Notes: generated by a model from the letters alone, not told the origin. A DNA stretch of 35,784 bases from Euryarchaeota archaeon RBG_19FT_COMBO_69_17 (GCA_001800825.1 MGWD01000065.1:26029-61812), one strand, 5' to 3'; counted from the first letter of the stretch, positions 15,882 to 23,682 are shown. Translations and numbers: made by a program.

Positions 15882-16391
15882 ATGACGCGCAAGCCCGCGA
15901 GCATGTACCGCGAGATCCGGGGCCAGGCGTACACCCGGAAGGAGTACATGGGCGGCGTCCCCGGGATCCGGATCAGCCAGTTCGACATCGGCGACCTCCG
16001 GACGACGTTCCCCGTGAAGATCCACCTCGTCGCGAAGGAGCAGTGCCAGATCCGGCACATCGCCCTCGAGGCGGCCCGCGTGAGCGCGAACCGGTACATC
16101 GCGAAGAAGGCGGGGAACGGGTACCACCTGAAGCTCCGCGTGTACCCGCACAACGTCCTGCGGGAGAACAAGATCGCGACGGGGGCGGGCGCGGACCGGA
16201 TCTCGGAGGGGATGCGGGCGGCCTTCGGCGCGCCGACGGGGACGGCGGCCCGCGTGCACCCGGGCACGAAGATCTTCACGATCAGCACGACGGAGGACCA
16301 CGTGGACGACGCCAAAGAGGCCCTCCGCAAGTGCGGCGTGAAGCTGCCGACGCCCTGGCGGCTCGAGATCGAGCGCCCCCCCAAGAAGTAG
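15882..16391 (+). CDS. rpl10e: Large-subunit ribosomal protein L10e (uL16)
   Basis: A 169-residue archaeal/eukaryotic-type L10e, located near the peptidyl transferase centre and subunit interface. It opens [20 protein letters not shown], continues with [18 protein letters not shown] and has the conserved [16 protein letters not shown] and [22 protein letters not shown] stretches. Length and sequence fit the family end to end. It is monocistronic by appearance, with a strong box A upstream and a T-run (16411-16415) shortly after the stop, which may also act as the terminator. Confidence 0.97.
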   Translation: MTRKPASMYREIRGQAYTRKEYMGGVPGIRISQFDIGDLRTTFPVKIHLVAKEQCQIRHIALEAARVSANRYIAKKAGNGYHLKLRVYPHNVLRENKIATGAGADRISEGMRAAFGAPTGTAARVHPGTKIFTISTTEDHVDDAKEALRKCGVKLPTPWRLEIERPPKK

Positions 16392-16408
16392 GCGGGGCCG
16401 AGGGCGCA

Positions 16409-16418
16409 GGTTTTTCTC
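16409..16418 (+). promoter_or_regulatory. T-rich box: putative promoter of dph2 and possible terminator of rpl10e
   Basis: GGTTTTTCTC, centred about 30 bases upstream of the dph2 ATG at 16444 and 20 bases after the rpl10e stop. A T-run there can serve both archaeal termination and box A. Confidence 0.4.
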
Positions 16419-16443
16419 ATCCGGCGCGTGTCGTCGGGAGCCC

Positions 16444-17415
16444 ATGGACGAGACGGCACGCCTCCTCGAGGTCATCCGAGGCCGCAATGCGAAGACCGTG
16501 GGCCTCCAGTTCCCCGTCGGGCTGAGGACGAAGGCGGTCGACCTCGCGCGGGAGATCGAGGAGGCGGCGGGCGTCACGTGCCTCGTGTCCGCGGACCCCT
16601 CCTTCGGGGCGTGTGACGTCCCCGAGATGCCCGTGGACCTCATCGTCCACCTGGGCCATGCGCCCATGCCGCACCTCCGGTACGAACGGGTGTTCTTCTA
16701 CGACCTCCCGGGCCCGGCCTTGGAGTCTCTCGCGTTCGTCGACGCCGCCCTGCCGCTCCTCCCGAAGCGGGTCGGCCTCCTGACGACGACCCAGTTCCGG
16801 GGATGGCTCCCGAAGATCAAAGAGCACCTCGAGTCGAAGGGGCACGAGGTCCGAATCGGGGAGCCCGACCGCCGGGTCGCGTACGCGGGCCAGCTCTTGG
16901 GCTGCGACTACCACACCGCGACGGCCGTCGCGGGCGACGTCGACGGATACCTGTACATCGGCACGGGGGACTTCCACCCCCTCGGGGTCGCGATGCTCGT
17001 CGACAAGCCTGTCGCCATCGCGGACCCGGAGCGGGGGACCGCGCGGACCCTCGCGGATCTCAAGGACCGCGTCGTGCGGCAGCGCCACGCGGCGATCGCC
17101 CGCGCCCACGACGCCCGGACGTTCGGGATCATCGTCTCCCGGAAGACCGGTCAGGCCCGGATGGAGCTCGCACGGGACCTCAAGGGGCTCGCGGAGACGC
17201 ACGGCAAGGCCGCGCAGATTTTCCTGATGGACCTCGTGGCCCCGGAGTTCCTCGAGGGGTACCGCGTGGACGCCTGGGTCAACACGGCGTGCCCGAGGAT
17301 CGCGATCGAGGACGTCCTCCAGTACAAGCGGCCCATGCTGACGCCCCAGGAGTTCGAGATCGTCCTCGGGCAGCGGGCCTGGGAGGACTACGTCTTCGAC
17401 GAGATCCGGGCGTGA
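16444..17415 (+). CDS. dph2: Diphthamide synthase Dph2 (2-(3-amino-3-carboxypropyl)histidine synthase)
   Basis: A 323-residue non-canonical radical-SAM enzyme that transfers the 3-amino-3-carboxypropyl group of SAM to a His of elongation factor 2, the first step to diphthamide. The three cluster-ligating cysteines, one per domain, are visible at Cys57 (SFGACDV), Cys154 (LGCDYHTA) and Cys283 (NTACPRIAIED). Length is normal for the archaeal homodimeric enzyme. The last 28 bases overlap the convergent membrane-protein gene. Nothing in the sequence looks degraded. Confidence 0.95.
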   Translation: MDETARLLEVIRGRNAKTVGLQFPVGLRTKAVDLAREIEEAAGVTCLVSADPSFGACDVPEMPVDLIVHLGHAPMPHLRYERVFFYDLPGPALESLAFVDAALPLLPKRVGLLTTTQFRGWLPKIKEHLESKGHEVRIGEPDRRVAYAGQLLGCDYHTATAVAGDVDGYLYIGTGDFHPLGVAMLVDKPVAIADPERGTARTLADLKDRVVRQRHAAIARAHDARTFGIIVSRKTGQARMELARDLKGLAETHGKAAQIFLMDLVAPEFLEGYRVDAWVNTACPRIAIEDVLQYKRPMLTPQEFEIVLGQRAWEDYVFDEIRA

Positions 17416-18068
17416 CGCGTCATCCGACGAGCCATGATGCCCGTCGCGGCGGCCATCGCGGCGCCCGCGGCGGCGCCCGCGTAGAACCCGAAGAGGAGCC
17501 CGACGTTCGAGCCGCTGGATGCGGGGCCGGGAGGGACGCTCGCCCAGGCCAGGGTCAGGACCTCCGTGAGCCCGCCGCCGAGGAGGCCCGCGAAGGCCCC
17601 CGCGAGGCCTCCGGCGAGGAGATCGACGGGGACGCGTCCCGGGCCGGGGGACGTCCCTGAGTTCCGGAAGAGACCGACGAAGAGGCCCGCGACGGTCGCG
17701 AAGAGGAGTCCGCCGAGGAGCCCTGCGAGACCGGCGTTCGTGCGGAACGTCCCCTCGAGGGACGTGGCGATGTCCAAGGCGAACCATCCGAGGACCGCCG
17801 CCGCGAGGAGGCCCACGGCGGCCCCGGCGAGCCCTCCGATCGCGGTCCCGCGGAGCCTCGTGAGCGCCGTGCCCGCGATCCCACCGACGACGGACCCCGC
17901 AAGGGCTCCGCCCGCGAACCCATATACGATTCCGTCCGCATAGTAGCCGTCAGGCGTTGCCACGCTTGCACGCCCGATCGCGCCGACGAAGAGGCCCGCG
18001 AGCCCTCCGAGGAGGGCCCCGAGGAGGCCACCCACTGGACCGTCCCGCGATGCCGACCGTTCCGCCAT
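17388..18068 (-). CDS. Glycine/alanine-rich polytopic membrane protein, unknown
   Basis: About 226 residues made almost entirely of Gly- and Ala-rich hydrophobic segments such as GGLLGALLGGLAGLFVGAIG, GFAGGALAGSVVGGIAGTAL and LLGGLLFATVAGLFVGLF, probably five or six membrane helices. No catalytic or transport motif is recognised. I chose the ATG at 18068 (MAERSASRDG); a longer frame to 18104 adds a proline-rich stretch. Glycine-zipper packing is suggested by the small-residue spacing. Its 3' end overlaps dph2. Low-complexity composition makes homology calls unreliable. Confidence 0.65.
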   Translation of the reverse strand: MAERSASRDGPVGGLLGALLGGLAGLFVGAIGRASVATPDGYYADGIVYGFAGGALAGSVVGGIAGTALTRLRGTAIGGLAGAAVGLLAAAVLGWFALDIATSLEGTFRTNAGLAGLLGGLLFATVAGLFVGLFRNSGTSPGPGRVPVDLLAGGLAGAFAGLLGGGLTEVLTLAWASVPPGPASSGSNVGLLFGFYAGAAAGAAMAAATGIMARRMTRHARISSKT

Positions 18069-18148
18069 GGGCCCAGGCAGCGGACGGGGGGCGCATAAAG
18101 GCACCGTGCGGCGGGGCGTGCCCTCCGCCTGGCGAATCGCGGCTCGGA

Positions 18149-18394
18149 TTAGGTCGGGAGAGCCCTTCGAAGACCTTCAAGGGACGCCGCTCGGAATCGA
18201 TCGAGCTCTTGAGACATCCGCGCGCAGTAGGCCTCGCACCGCCGGATGGCCTCGGCCCGGGACCTGGGGGCCGCGGAGGGCCCCACGTACTCGTTGACTT
18301 GCACGCGCCGACCGCCCTTCGTCTCGTAGTGCCAGAAGTAGAGGTACGGGCGGCCCCGGACCTCGTGGACGTACACGCCGCAGCCGACCTGCAT
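18149..18394 (-). CDS. Small protein with a GRPYLYFWHYE...EYVGP motif, possibly nucleic-acid binding
   Basis: An 81-residue protein: MQVGCGVYVHEVRGRPYLYF, then a KGGRRVQVNEYVGP turn, then a charged helix (SRAEAIRRCEAYCARMSQELDRF). The pattern of an aromatic strand, a Gly-Gly-basic turn and a strand ending in YxGP resembles a small beta hairpin found at the start of many archaeal and mobile-element proteins that handle DNA. That resemblance is only suggestive and I do not recognise a named family. The ATG at 18394 lies 14 bases from a perfect AT-rich palindrome (18409-18430) that overlaps the expected promoter, so the gene may be tightly regulated, perhaps by its own product. Confidence 0.65.
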   Translation of the reverse strand: MQVGCGVYVHEVRGRPYLYFWHYETKGGRRVQVNEYVGPSAAPRSRAEAIRRCEAYCARMSQELDRFRAASLEGLRRALPT

Positions 18395-18408
18395 GCCTCA
18401 CCCATCGT

Positions 18409-18430
18409 GTTATAGTTATTTAACTATAAC
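18409..18430. promoter_or_regulatory. Perfect AT-rich palindrome, probable operator over the core promoter
   Basis: GTTATAGTTA at 18409-18418, two bases (TT), then TAACTATAAC at 18421-18430: a perfect 10-base inverted repeat, 22 bases overall, with only four G/C bases in a strongly GC-rich region. It spans 15-36 bases upstream of the ATG at 18394, where a leaderless archaeal promoter has its TATA box. Binding of a dimeric regulator there would block TBP. It is 60 bases upstream of queC on the other strand, so it could affect that gene too. Confidence 0.65.
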
Positions 18431-18459
18431 GAGGGGGAGCGCGAACGCACCCGCGGAAG

Positions 18460-18468
18460 GCCTTTTCC
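18460..18468 (+). promoter_or_regulatory. Putative TATA-like box for queC
   Basis: GCCTTTTCC, centred about 26 bases upstream of the queC ATG at 18491. Weak on its own; supported by the common spacing in this window. Confidence 0.3.
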
Positions 18469-18490
18469 CGCGGCCCGCGTTACCCGCCCC

Positions 18491-19198
18491 ATGGCCCCCT
18501 CCGCCGTCGTCCTCCTCTCCGGGGGCATGGACTCCACGACGGCCCTCGCGATGACCCGCGCGCAGGGCGAGGACGTCGTCGCGCTCACGATGGACTACGG
18601 CCAGCGGCACCGGAAGGAGATTGAGGCCGCGAGGAAGATCGCGATGCACTTCCGGGTGAAGGACCACCGGGTCGTGACCCTCGACCTGACCGCGATCGGC
18701 GGGTCCGCCTTGACTGACCGTAGGATCCGGATCCCCGAGCAGCGCCGGCTCGAGGAGATCGGCCAGGCCATCCCCGTGACGTACGTGCCCGCGCGGAACA
18801 CGATCCTCCTCTCGTACGCCCTCGGCCTCGCGGAGGTCACGGGCGCGAACGCCATCGTGATCGCCGCGACGGCCGTCGACTACTCAGGGTACGTGGACTG
18901 CCGCCCCGAGTTCTACCGCGCGTTCCAGGAGGTCGCCCGCCTGGGCACGAAGCGCGGGGTCGAGGGGGACGTCATCGAGATCCGCACGCCGCTCATCGCG
19001 ATGTCGAAGGCGGAGATCGTCCGGAAAGGGGAGGACCTCGGCGTGCCGTGGGCCCTCACCTGGTCCTGCTACAAGGGCGGGGAGAGGGCCTGCGGGGTCT
19101 GCGACTCCTGCCAGCTCCGCCTCAAGGGGTTCCGGGAGGCGGGCGCCCGCGACCCCCTCCCGTACGCGCGCCTCCCGAAGGCCGCGAAACCGGGTTAA
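18491..19198 (+). CDS. queC: 7-cyano-7-deazaguanine (preQ0) synthase QueC
   Basis: A 235-residue ATP-dependent enzyme turning 7-carboxy-7-deazaguanine into preQ0, the precursor of archaeosine in archaeal tRNA. The N-terminal PP-loop is VVLLSGGMDSTTAL. MDYGQRHRKEIEAA, PARNTILLSYALGLAE and the C-terminal zinc site (SCYKGG...CGVCDSCQLR) are all as in the family. It is followed 29 bases later by queE, which makes its substrate, so the two form a pathway unit. The queC stop codon overlaps the box A of queE, suggesting queE also has its own promoter. QueD and the tRNA-modifying enzymes are not in the window. Confidence 0.96.
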   Translation: MAPSAVVLLSGGMDSTTALAMTRAQGEDVVALTMDYGQRHRKEIEAARKIAMHFRVKDHRVVTLDLTAIGGSALTDRRIRIPEQRRLEEIGQAIPVTYVPARNTILLSYALGLAEVTGANAIVIAATAVDYSGYVDCRPEFYRAFQEVARLGTKRGVEGDVIEIRTPLIAMSKAEIVRKGEDLGVPWALTWSCYKGGERACGVCDSCQLRLKGFREAGARDPLPYARLPKAAKPG

Positions 19199-19203
19199 AT
19201 AAT
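19194..19203 (+). promoter_or_regulatory. TATA box for queE
   Basis: GTTAAATAAT overlaps the queC stop and is centred 29 bases before the queE ATG at 19228, supporting that start over an upstream frame extension. Confidence 0.55.
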
Positions 19204-19227
19204 GGGGCCGGCATCTCCGGGACGGCC

Positions 19228-19983
19228 ATGGCGGTCGGGTCCGTCGGAACGGCGAAGCCCGGGGAGACGTTCCTCGTCAGCGAGTGCTACCCGACGATCC
19301 AGGGGGAGAGCTCCCTCGTCGGCACACCGACGATCTTCGTGCGGCTCTACGGCTGCAACCTCCGATGCCGCTGGTGCGACTCCATGCACGCGGTGGAGGG
19401 CGGGGAGTTCACGGAGCGGTCCGTCCGGGACGTGACCATGGAGGTCGTCCGGCTCTCGCAGGGGGAGGGCCCGACCCGGTTCCGCGGGATCCACCACGTG
19501 TGCTGGACGGGCGGGGAGCCCCTCCTCCAAGGGCGGTCCATCGCGCGGGCGATCCGCGAGCTGCCGCCGGACTTCGTCCACTCGATCGAGACAGACGGGG
19601 AGGTCGACCTCGGACCCTTCGACGCGGACGTCGGGTCCGCCCGGGACGAGGGCAGGGTCCGGTACGTCATGGACGTGAAGTGCCCCGGCTCCGGGATGAC
19701 GCCCCGTAGGGCGTTCGAGAACCTCCGGCTCCTCCGCCGGACGGACGAGGTCAAGTTCGTGATCCTCGACCGCGGGGACTACGACTTCGCGAGGCGTGTC
19801 CTCGCCGACCATCCCGTCCCGGCGGGCACGGTCCTCTTCTCCCCCGCGGCCCTCGCCCACCACGTGGCCAAGGGCCTCGACCCCGCCGCCCTCGCGTCGT
19901 GGATCCTCGAGGACCGCCTCGACGTCCGGCTCCAGCCCCAGCTCCACAAGTTCCTCTGGCCCGGGCGCGAGCGGGGGATCTGA
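19228..19983 (+). CDS. queE: 7-carboxy-7-deazaguanine synthase QueE (radical SAM)
   Basis: A 251-residue radical-SAM enzyme converting 6-carboxytetrahydropterin to 7-carboxy-7-deazaguanine. The early SECYPTIQGESSLVGTPTIF is the QueE signature. The cluster motif CX3CX2C is CNLRCRWC at Cys43, Cys47 and Cys50, followed by WTGGEPLLQ for SAM binding. I chose the ATG at 19228. The frame runs back to 19048 but that part is antisense-like filler inside queC, and a clear box A lies between. Functions with the adjacent QueC in archaeosine synthesis. Confidence 0.94.
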   Translation: MAVGSVGTAKPGETFLVSECYPTIQGESSLVGTPTIFVRLYGCNLRCRWCDSMHAVEGGEFTERSVRDVTMEVVRLSQGEGPTRFRGIHHVCWTGGEPLLQGRSIARAIRELPPDFVHSIETDGEVDLGPFDADVGSARDEGRVRYVMDVKCPGSGMTPRRAFENLRLLRRTDEVKFVILDRGDYDFARRVLADHPVPAGTVLFSPAALAHHVAKGLDPAALASWILEDRLDVRLQPQLHKFLWPGRERGI

Positions 19984-19986
19984 GCC

Positions 19987-21384
19987 TCACCCGAGGAGGG
20001 AGGCGAAGAAGGGGCCCGTGAGGACGAGGACCCCGAGGCGGAGGAGGTCGGAGACCATCCCCACGCGGAACATGTCCCAGATCTTCACGTACCCGGACGA
20101 GTAGACGATCGCCATGGGCGGGGTCGTCGAGGGGATCGCGCTCGAGATCGAGCAGGCGAGGGCGGCCGCGACGATGGGGCCGATGGGGCTCACGCCGGCC
20201 CCGAGGGCGAGGCTCGCGGCGATCGGGCAGGAGATGAGCGCGGCCGCCGTGTTCGACGCCGCGTACGACAGCACGAAACCGAGCCCCGCGGACACGGCGA
20301 AGATCGTCCACGCGTTCGCGGAGGGCCCCAGGGCCGACGCCACGCCGGACCCGATCCAGTCCGCGAAGCCGCTCCGGTCGAGCCCGAGGCCGAGGGCGAT
20401 CCCGCCGCCGAAGAGGAACACGACGTTCCAGTCGATCCCGTCCGCAATCTCCTTCCACCGAAGGACGGGCTCGTCCTTGACCCGGACGAGGCCCGCGGCG
20501 AGGATCACGAGGACCGCGGGCATCGCCTCCGGCATGACGACGGCGAGGGTGTCCGCGAGGGGCCCCAGGGACGGGTTCGCCTCCCCCGCGATCCGAACGA
20601 GGGACGGCAGCAGCCAGAGGCCGATCGCGACGAGGAGGAGGCCCGCGACGGTCTTCTCCCCGCGGCTCATCCGGCCGAGGTCCCGGCGGGCCTTCTCGAG
20701 CTTCTCGCGGTCCACCCGGAGGACCCGCATCTCCGGCTTGATGAAGGCGAACGTGACCCACCACGAGATGAAGAGGCCGAGGATCGCCTGGGGCGTCCCG
20801 ACGAGGAACCAGTCGAAGAACGTGAGTTCGGAACCGACCTGGGCCGCCGTCGCCTTCGCGATGAGGTTCGGGGGGGTGCTGATGAGGAGGAGCATCGCGC
20901 CGGCCGTCGCGGCCTGGGCAAGGGCGAGGGTGCTCGCCTCGGAGAAGCGGGAGCCGGCCTTCACACCGACCATCGAGAGGTAGGCGACGAGGAACGGCAG
21001 GACGACAGCCGTGGACGCCGTGATGGAGCCCGTGAGGGTGAGGAGGAACACGGGGAGGCTGCAGACGAAAAGGGCGGCGACCTTCGGGTTCGAGCCCTTG
21101 TAGAGGGACGCCAGCTGCACGCTAAGCCGCCGGTCGAGGTCCCACTTCCGGAACGCGGCCGCGAGGACGAACCCCGCGAGGAAGATCCAGATGATGGGGT
21201 CCGTGAACGAGGAGAGGGAGGCTTTCCAGTCTACGACCCCCGTGGTCGACAGGAGCAGGGGCGCGAGGAGGGCCGCGATCCCGAGGGGGACGCACTCCGT
21301 GAGCCACCAGGTCAGCATCCAGAGGAGGGTCCCGAGGGCGAGCTGGGGGCCCCAGGGCATGCCCGGCGGCGCGACGGCGACCAT
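19987..21384 (-). CDS. SLC13/DASS-family anion (dicarboxylate/citrate-type) transporter
   Basis: About 465 residues from the first in-frame ATG. A polytopic inner-membrane carrier of the divalent anion:sodium symporter family. The two re-entrant signature regions are visible: LLISTPPNLIAKATA in the first half and SNTAAALISCPIAASLALG plus SSAIPSTTPPMAIVYSSG in the second. The repeat architecture suggests about eleven membrane spans. The N-terminus is uncertain. A further hydrophobic segment (LVLGPALFLLVLALPAPAS) lies in frame just before this ATG, yet no ATG, GTG or TTG precedes it between there and the divergent archease promoter. The true start may be non-canonical, or a base may be missing. 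The substrate (succinate, malate, citrate, sulfate) cannot be read here. Confidence 0.88.
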   Translation of the reverse strand: MVAVAPPGMPWGPQLALGTLLWMLTWWLTECVPLGIAALLAPLLLSTTGVVDWKASLSSFTDPIIWIFLAGFVLAAAFRKWDLDRRLSVQLASLYKGSNPKVAALFVCSLPVFLLTLTGSITASTAVVLPFLVAYLSMVGVKAGSRFSEASTLALAQAATAGAMLLLISTPPNLIAKATAAQVGSELTFFDWFLVGTPQAILGLFISWWVTFAFIKPEMRVLRVDREKLEKARRDLGRMSRGEKTVAGLLLVAIGLWLLPSLVRIAGEANPSLGPLADTLAVVMPEAMPAVLVILAAGLVRVKDEPVLRWKEIADGIDWNVVFLFGGGIALGLGLDRSGFADWIGSGVASALGPSANAWTIFAVSAGLGFVLSYAASNTAAALISCPIAASLALGAGVSPIGPIVAAALACSISSAIPSTTPPMAIVYSSGYVKIWDMFRVGMVSDLLRLGVLVLTGPFFASLLG

Positions 21385-21532
21385 CGACGCGGGGGCGGGC
21401 AGCGCGAGGACGAGGAGGAAGAGGGCGGGGCCGAGGACGAGGCCCCCTCGCTGCCTCGGGAGGGCACGGAAGTGGGGGCGGATGGGGAGTTTCGCGGGAC
21501 CACCGACCCAAGGTCCGACGGCCGTACCGGGA

Positions 21533-21543
21533 GAATAGTTCTT
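21533..21543. promoter_or_regulatory. Shared AT-rich promoter element between the SLC13 carrier and archease
   Basis: GAATAGTTCTT, centred about 31 bases upstream of the archease GTG at 21569. Read on the minus strand (AAGAACTATTC) it would place the carrier's transcript start near 21510, before any in-frame start codon. Confidence 0.4.
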
Positions 21544-21568
21544 GTAGTCTCCGACCTTCGGCAGAGAC

Positions 21569-21973
21569 GTGCGCTGGGAGGAAACCGAGCACACGGCGGA
21601 CGTCGGGATCCGGGCGTACGGGCAGACGGCCGGGGAGCTCTTCGCGAACGCAGCCGAGGGGATGTTCAGCCTCGTGGCCGACCTCGACGGCGTGCGGCCC
21701 GTGGGCGAGGTCGAGGTCCGGGTGACCGCGGACGACGCTCCGTCCCTCCTCGTGAAGTGGCTCTCGGACCTCCTGTACCTCCACGAGACGGAGCACCTGC
21801 TGTTCCGGTCCTTCGACGTGAGGATCGAGGGGACGTCCCTCCAGGGGAAAGCCCGCGGCGAGGCGATCGACAAGGAGCGCCATGAGCTCAAGCTCGTGAT
21901 CAAGGCCGTGACGTACCACCGCCTGTCCGTGGATCTCGAGCGCGGGGTCGCGGAGATCATCTTCGACATCTAG
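21569..21973 (+). CDS. Archease (RtcB ligase activator)
   Basis: A 134-residue archease, the cofactor that lets the RNA ligase RtcB turn over during tRNA splicing. It opens MRWEETEHTADVGIRAYG, with the conserved His-Thr-Ala-Asp metal site, followed by LFANAAEGMF, LLVKWLSDLLYLHETE and a C-terminal AVTYHRLSVD. Full family length. The start is a GTG at 21569; no better ATG exists. It is the first gene of a three-gene run: the HAD-like gene follows after 7 bases, and phosphomevalonate decarboxylase overlaps that by 4 bases. RtcB is not in the window. Confidence 0.95.
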   Translation: MRWEETEHTADVGIRAYGQTAGELFANAAEGMFSLVADLDGVRPVGEVEVRVTADDAPSLLVKWLSDLLYLHETEHLLFRSFDVRIEGTSLQGKARGEAIDKERHELKLVIKAVTYHRLSVDLERGVAEIIFDI

Positions 21974-21980
21974 GGATACC

Positions 21981-22718
21981 ATGATCCAGGGCGTGACGTT
22001 CGACTGGTGGCACACGATCGCGGAGACGCCCTGGCCCGACTTCGACGCGCGCATGCGACGGCTTCGGATCGACGGGATCCGGGAGGCGTTCCTCGCGGAC
22101 GGAGTGCCCTTCGAGGACGGCGTCCTCGAGCGCGCGTACGACCGTCACACGGAGTTCCTCGAGGCTCGCTGGGCGACGACGGCGGACCTCGATGCGGAGG
22201 AGCAGACGAGCGCGTTCCTCGGGTTCGCGGGAGCCGACCCGAAGGACCCGCGTCTCCGGGGGTCCGTCCAGGAGGCCTTCGGGCAGGCGATCCGCGCGAA
22301 GCTTCCGGTCCTCTACCCGCATATCGCGCAGACCCTGGCCCGGCTCAAGCGGGAAGGGTACGCGGTCGGCCTCGTGTCAAATACGGGCCGCACGTGGGGG
22401 CGGTTCCTGCGGCCGATCCAGGACGAGATGGGGATCGGGAAGCACTTCGACGTCCGCGTGTTCTCCGACGAGGTCCGCGCGCGCAAGCCGGATCGACGGA
22501 TGTTCGAGGCCGCGCTCGGCCCCCTGCGGCTCCCTCCGGGAGCCGTCGTCCACGTCGGGGACGACGTCGCGGCCGATGTGGAGGGCGCCCGCGCGGCCGG
22601 CATGCGGACCGTCTGGTTCAACACGGGACTCTGGCCCGGGGCGAGGGCCGACCACGCGGACGCGGAGATCCGGGACCACGAGGAGCTCTTCGACGTCCTG
22701 GGGAGGTGGCGCGCGTGA
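21981..22718 (+). CDS. HAD-superfamily hydrolase
   Basis: A 245-residue Rossmann-like phosphatase-type protein with a helical cap (about residues 20-105). Motif I is TFDWWHTI: the nucleophile Asp8 is present but the second Asp of DxDxT, the general acid in most phosphatases, is replaced by Trp10. Motif II is GLVSNTG, motif III Lys is in RARKPDRRMF and motif IV is HVGDDVAADVEGA. The fold is sure but the activity is not; it may be a phosphatase of altered mechanism, or a dehalogenase-like member. The gene sits between archease and phosphomevalonate decarboxylase, with its TGA inside the GTGA overlap to the latter. Confidence 0.88.
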   Translation: MIQGVTFDWWHTIAETPWPDFDARMRRLRIDGIREAFLADGVPFEDGVLERAYDRHTEFLEARWATTADLDAEEQTSAFLGFAGADPKDPRLRGSVQEAFGQAIRAKLPVLYPHIAQTLARLKREGYAVGLVSNTGRTWGRFLRPIQDEMGIGKHFDVRVFSDEVRARKPDRRMFEAALGPLRLPPGAVVHVGDDVAADVEGARAAGMRTVWFNTGLWPGARADHADAEIRDHEELFDVLGRWRA

Positions 22719-23671
22719 AGGCGACAGCGACGGCCCACCCGATCCAGGGGCTCGTCAAGTACCATGGGCTCTCGGACGCCGTCCTCCGACTCCCGTTCCA
22801 CGACTCGATCAGCGTCTGCACGGCGCCCCTCACGACCCGCACGACGATCGAATTCGGCGCCCCCGCGGACTCCGCCGTCCTCGACGGCCGCCCGCTCACG
22901 GGCCATGAGATGGAGCGCGTCCTCGCCGTCGTCGACGAGGTCCGCCGCCGGGCGGGCCTGCGTGAGCCGTTCCGGATGGTCTCCGTGAACGACTTCCCGT
23001 CGAACGTGGGCCTCGGGGCGAGCGCCTCGGGGTTCGCGGCCCTCGCCCTCGCGGCCTGCGAGGCGGCCGGGCTCCGCCTGGGCCTCGAGGAGGTCTCCCG
23101 GATCGCGCGCCGGGGCGCGGGGTCCGCGACCCGCGCGGTGACGGGCGGCTTCAGCAAGTGGAAGATGGGGATCGCGGACGAGGACTCCTACGCGGTCCAG
23201 CTCGCGGGGGAGGACCTCCGGATGGGGATCATCGTCGCCCTCGTCCCTGCGTTCAAGCAGACGGAGGACGCGCATCGGGAGGCCCTCACGTCGCCGTTCT
23301 TCCATGCACGCCTCGCCGAGATGCCCCGGATGGTGGCGGAGATGGAGCTCGCGATTCGGACCCGGGACATCGGGCGGATCTGCGCCCTCGCGGAGCGGGA
23401 CACGCTCATGCTCCACGGAATCACGATGACGGGCTCCGCGGAGCTCGTCCTATGGCGGCCGGAGACCCTCCGGGTCATCCTCGCGGTGCGGAAGATGCGG
23501 GAGGAGGGCGTGCCCGCGTTCTTCTCGATCGATACGGGGGCGACCGTGTACGCGAACACCCTGCCCGAGCGGGCCACGGAGGTCCAGACCCGGATCGAGG
23601 CCCTCGGGATCGAGACGATTCCCTGCGGCGTCGGCGGGCCCGCGCGCGTCGTCGACGACCATCTCTTCTGA
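22715..23671 (+). CDS. Phosphomevalonate decarboxylase (haloarchaeal-type MvaD homologue)
   Basis: A 318-residue GHMP-fold enzyme, predicted to convert mevalonate 5-phosphate to isopentenyl phosphate. The start is a GTG overlapping the upstream TGA (GTGA). The N-terminus HPIQGLVKYHG with RLPFHDSISVC replaces the KYWGK of classical diphosphomevalonate decarboxylases and resembles the haloarchaeal monophosphate-specific enzymes. The ATP loop is FPSNVGLGASASGFAALAL, and SATRAVTGGFSKW follows. The catalytic Asp is Asp273 in SIDTGATVYANT. Isopentenyl phosphate kinase in the same window supports the monophosphate route. Substrate preference is inferred from sequence likeness and context; a mevalonate 3-kinase or bisphosphomevalonate enzyme is the alternative. 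Confidence 0.86.
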   Translation: MKATATAHPIQGLVKYHGLSDAVLRLPFHDSISVCTAPLTTRTTIEFGAPADSAVLDGRPLTGHEMERVLAVVDEVRRRAGLREPFRMVSVNDFPSNVGLGASASGFAALALAACEAAGLRLGLEEVSRIARRGAGSATRAVTGGFSKWKMGIADEDSYAVQLAGEDLRMGIIVALVPAFKQTEDAHREALTSPFFHARLAEMPRMVAEMELAIRTRDIGRICALAERDTLMLHGITMTGSAELVLWRPETLRVILAVRKMREEGVPAFFSIDTGATVYANTLPERATEVQTRIEALGIETIPCGVGGPARVVDDHLF

Positions 23672-23682
23672 GGGACGGCCAA

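Noticed and set aside
17388-18068. Glycine-rich membrane gene as a possible low-complexity artefact
   Set aside because: Kept as a gene: the regular alternation of hydrophobic helices and loops over the whole frame, and the fitting ATG, are better explained by coding, though no family was recognised.
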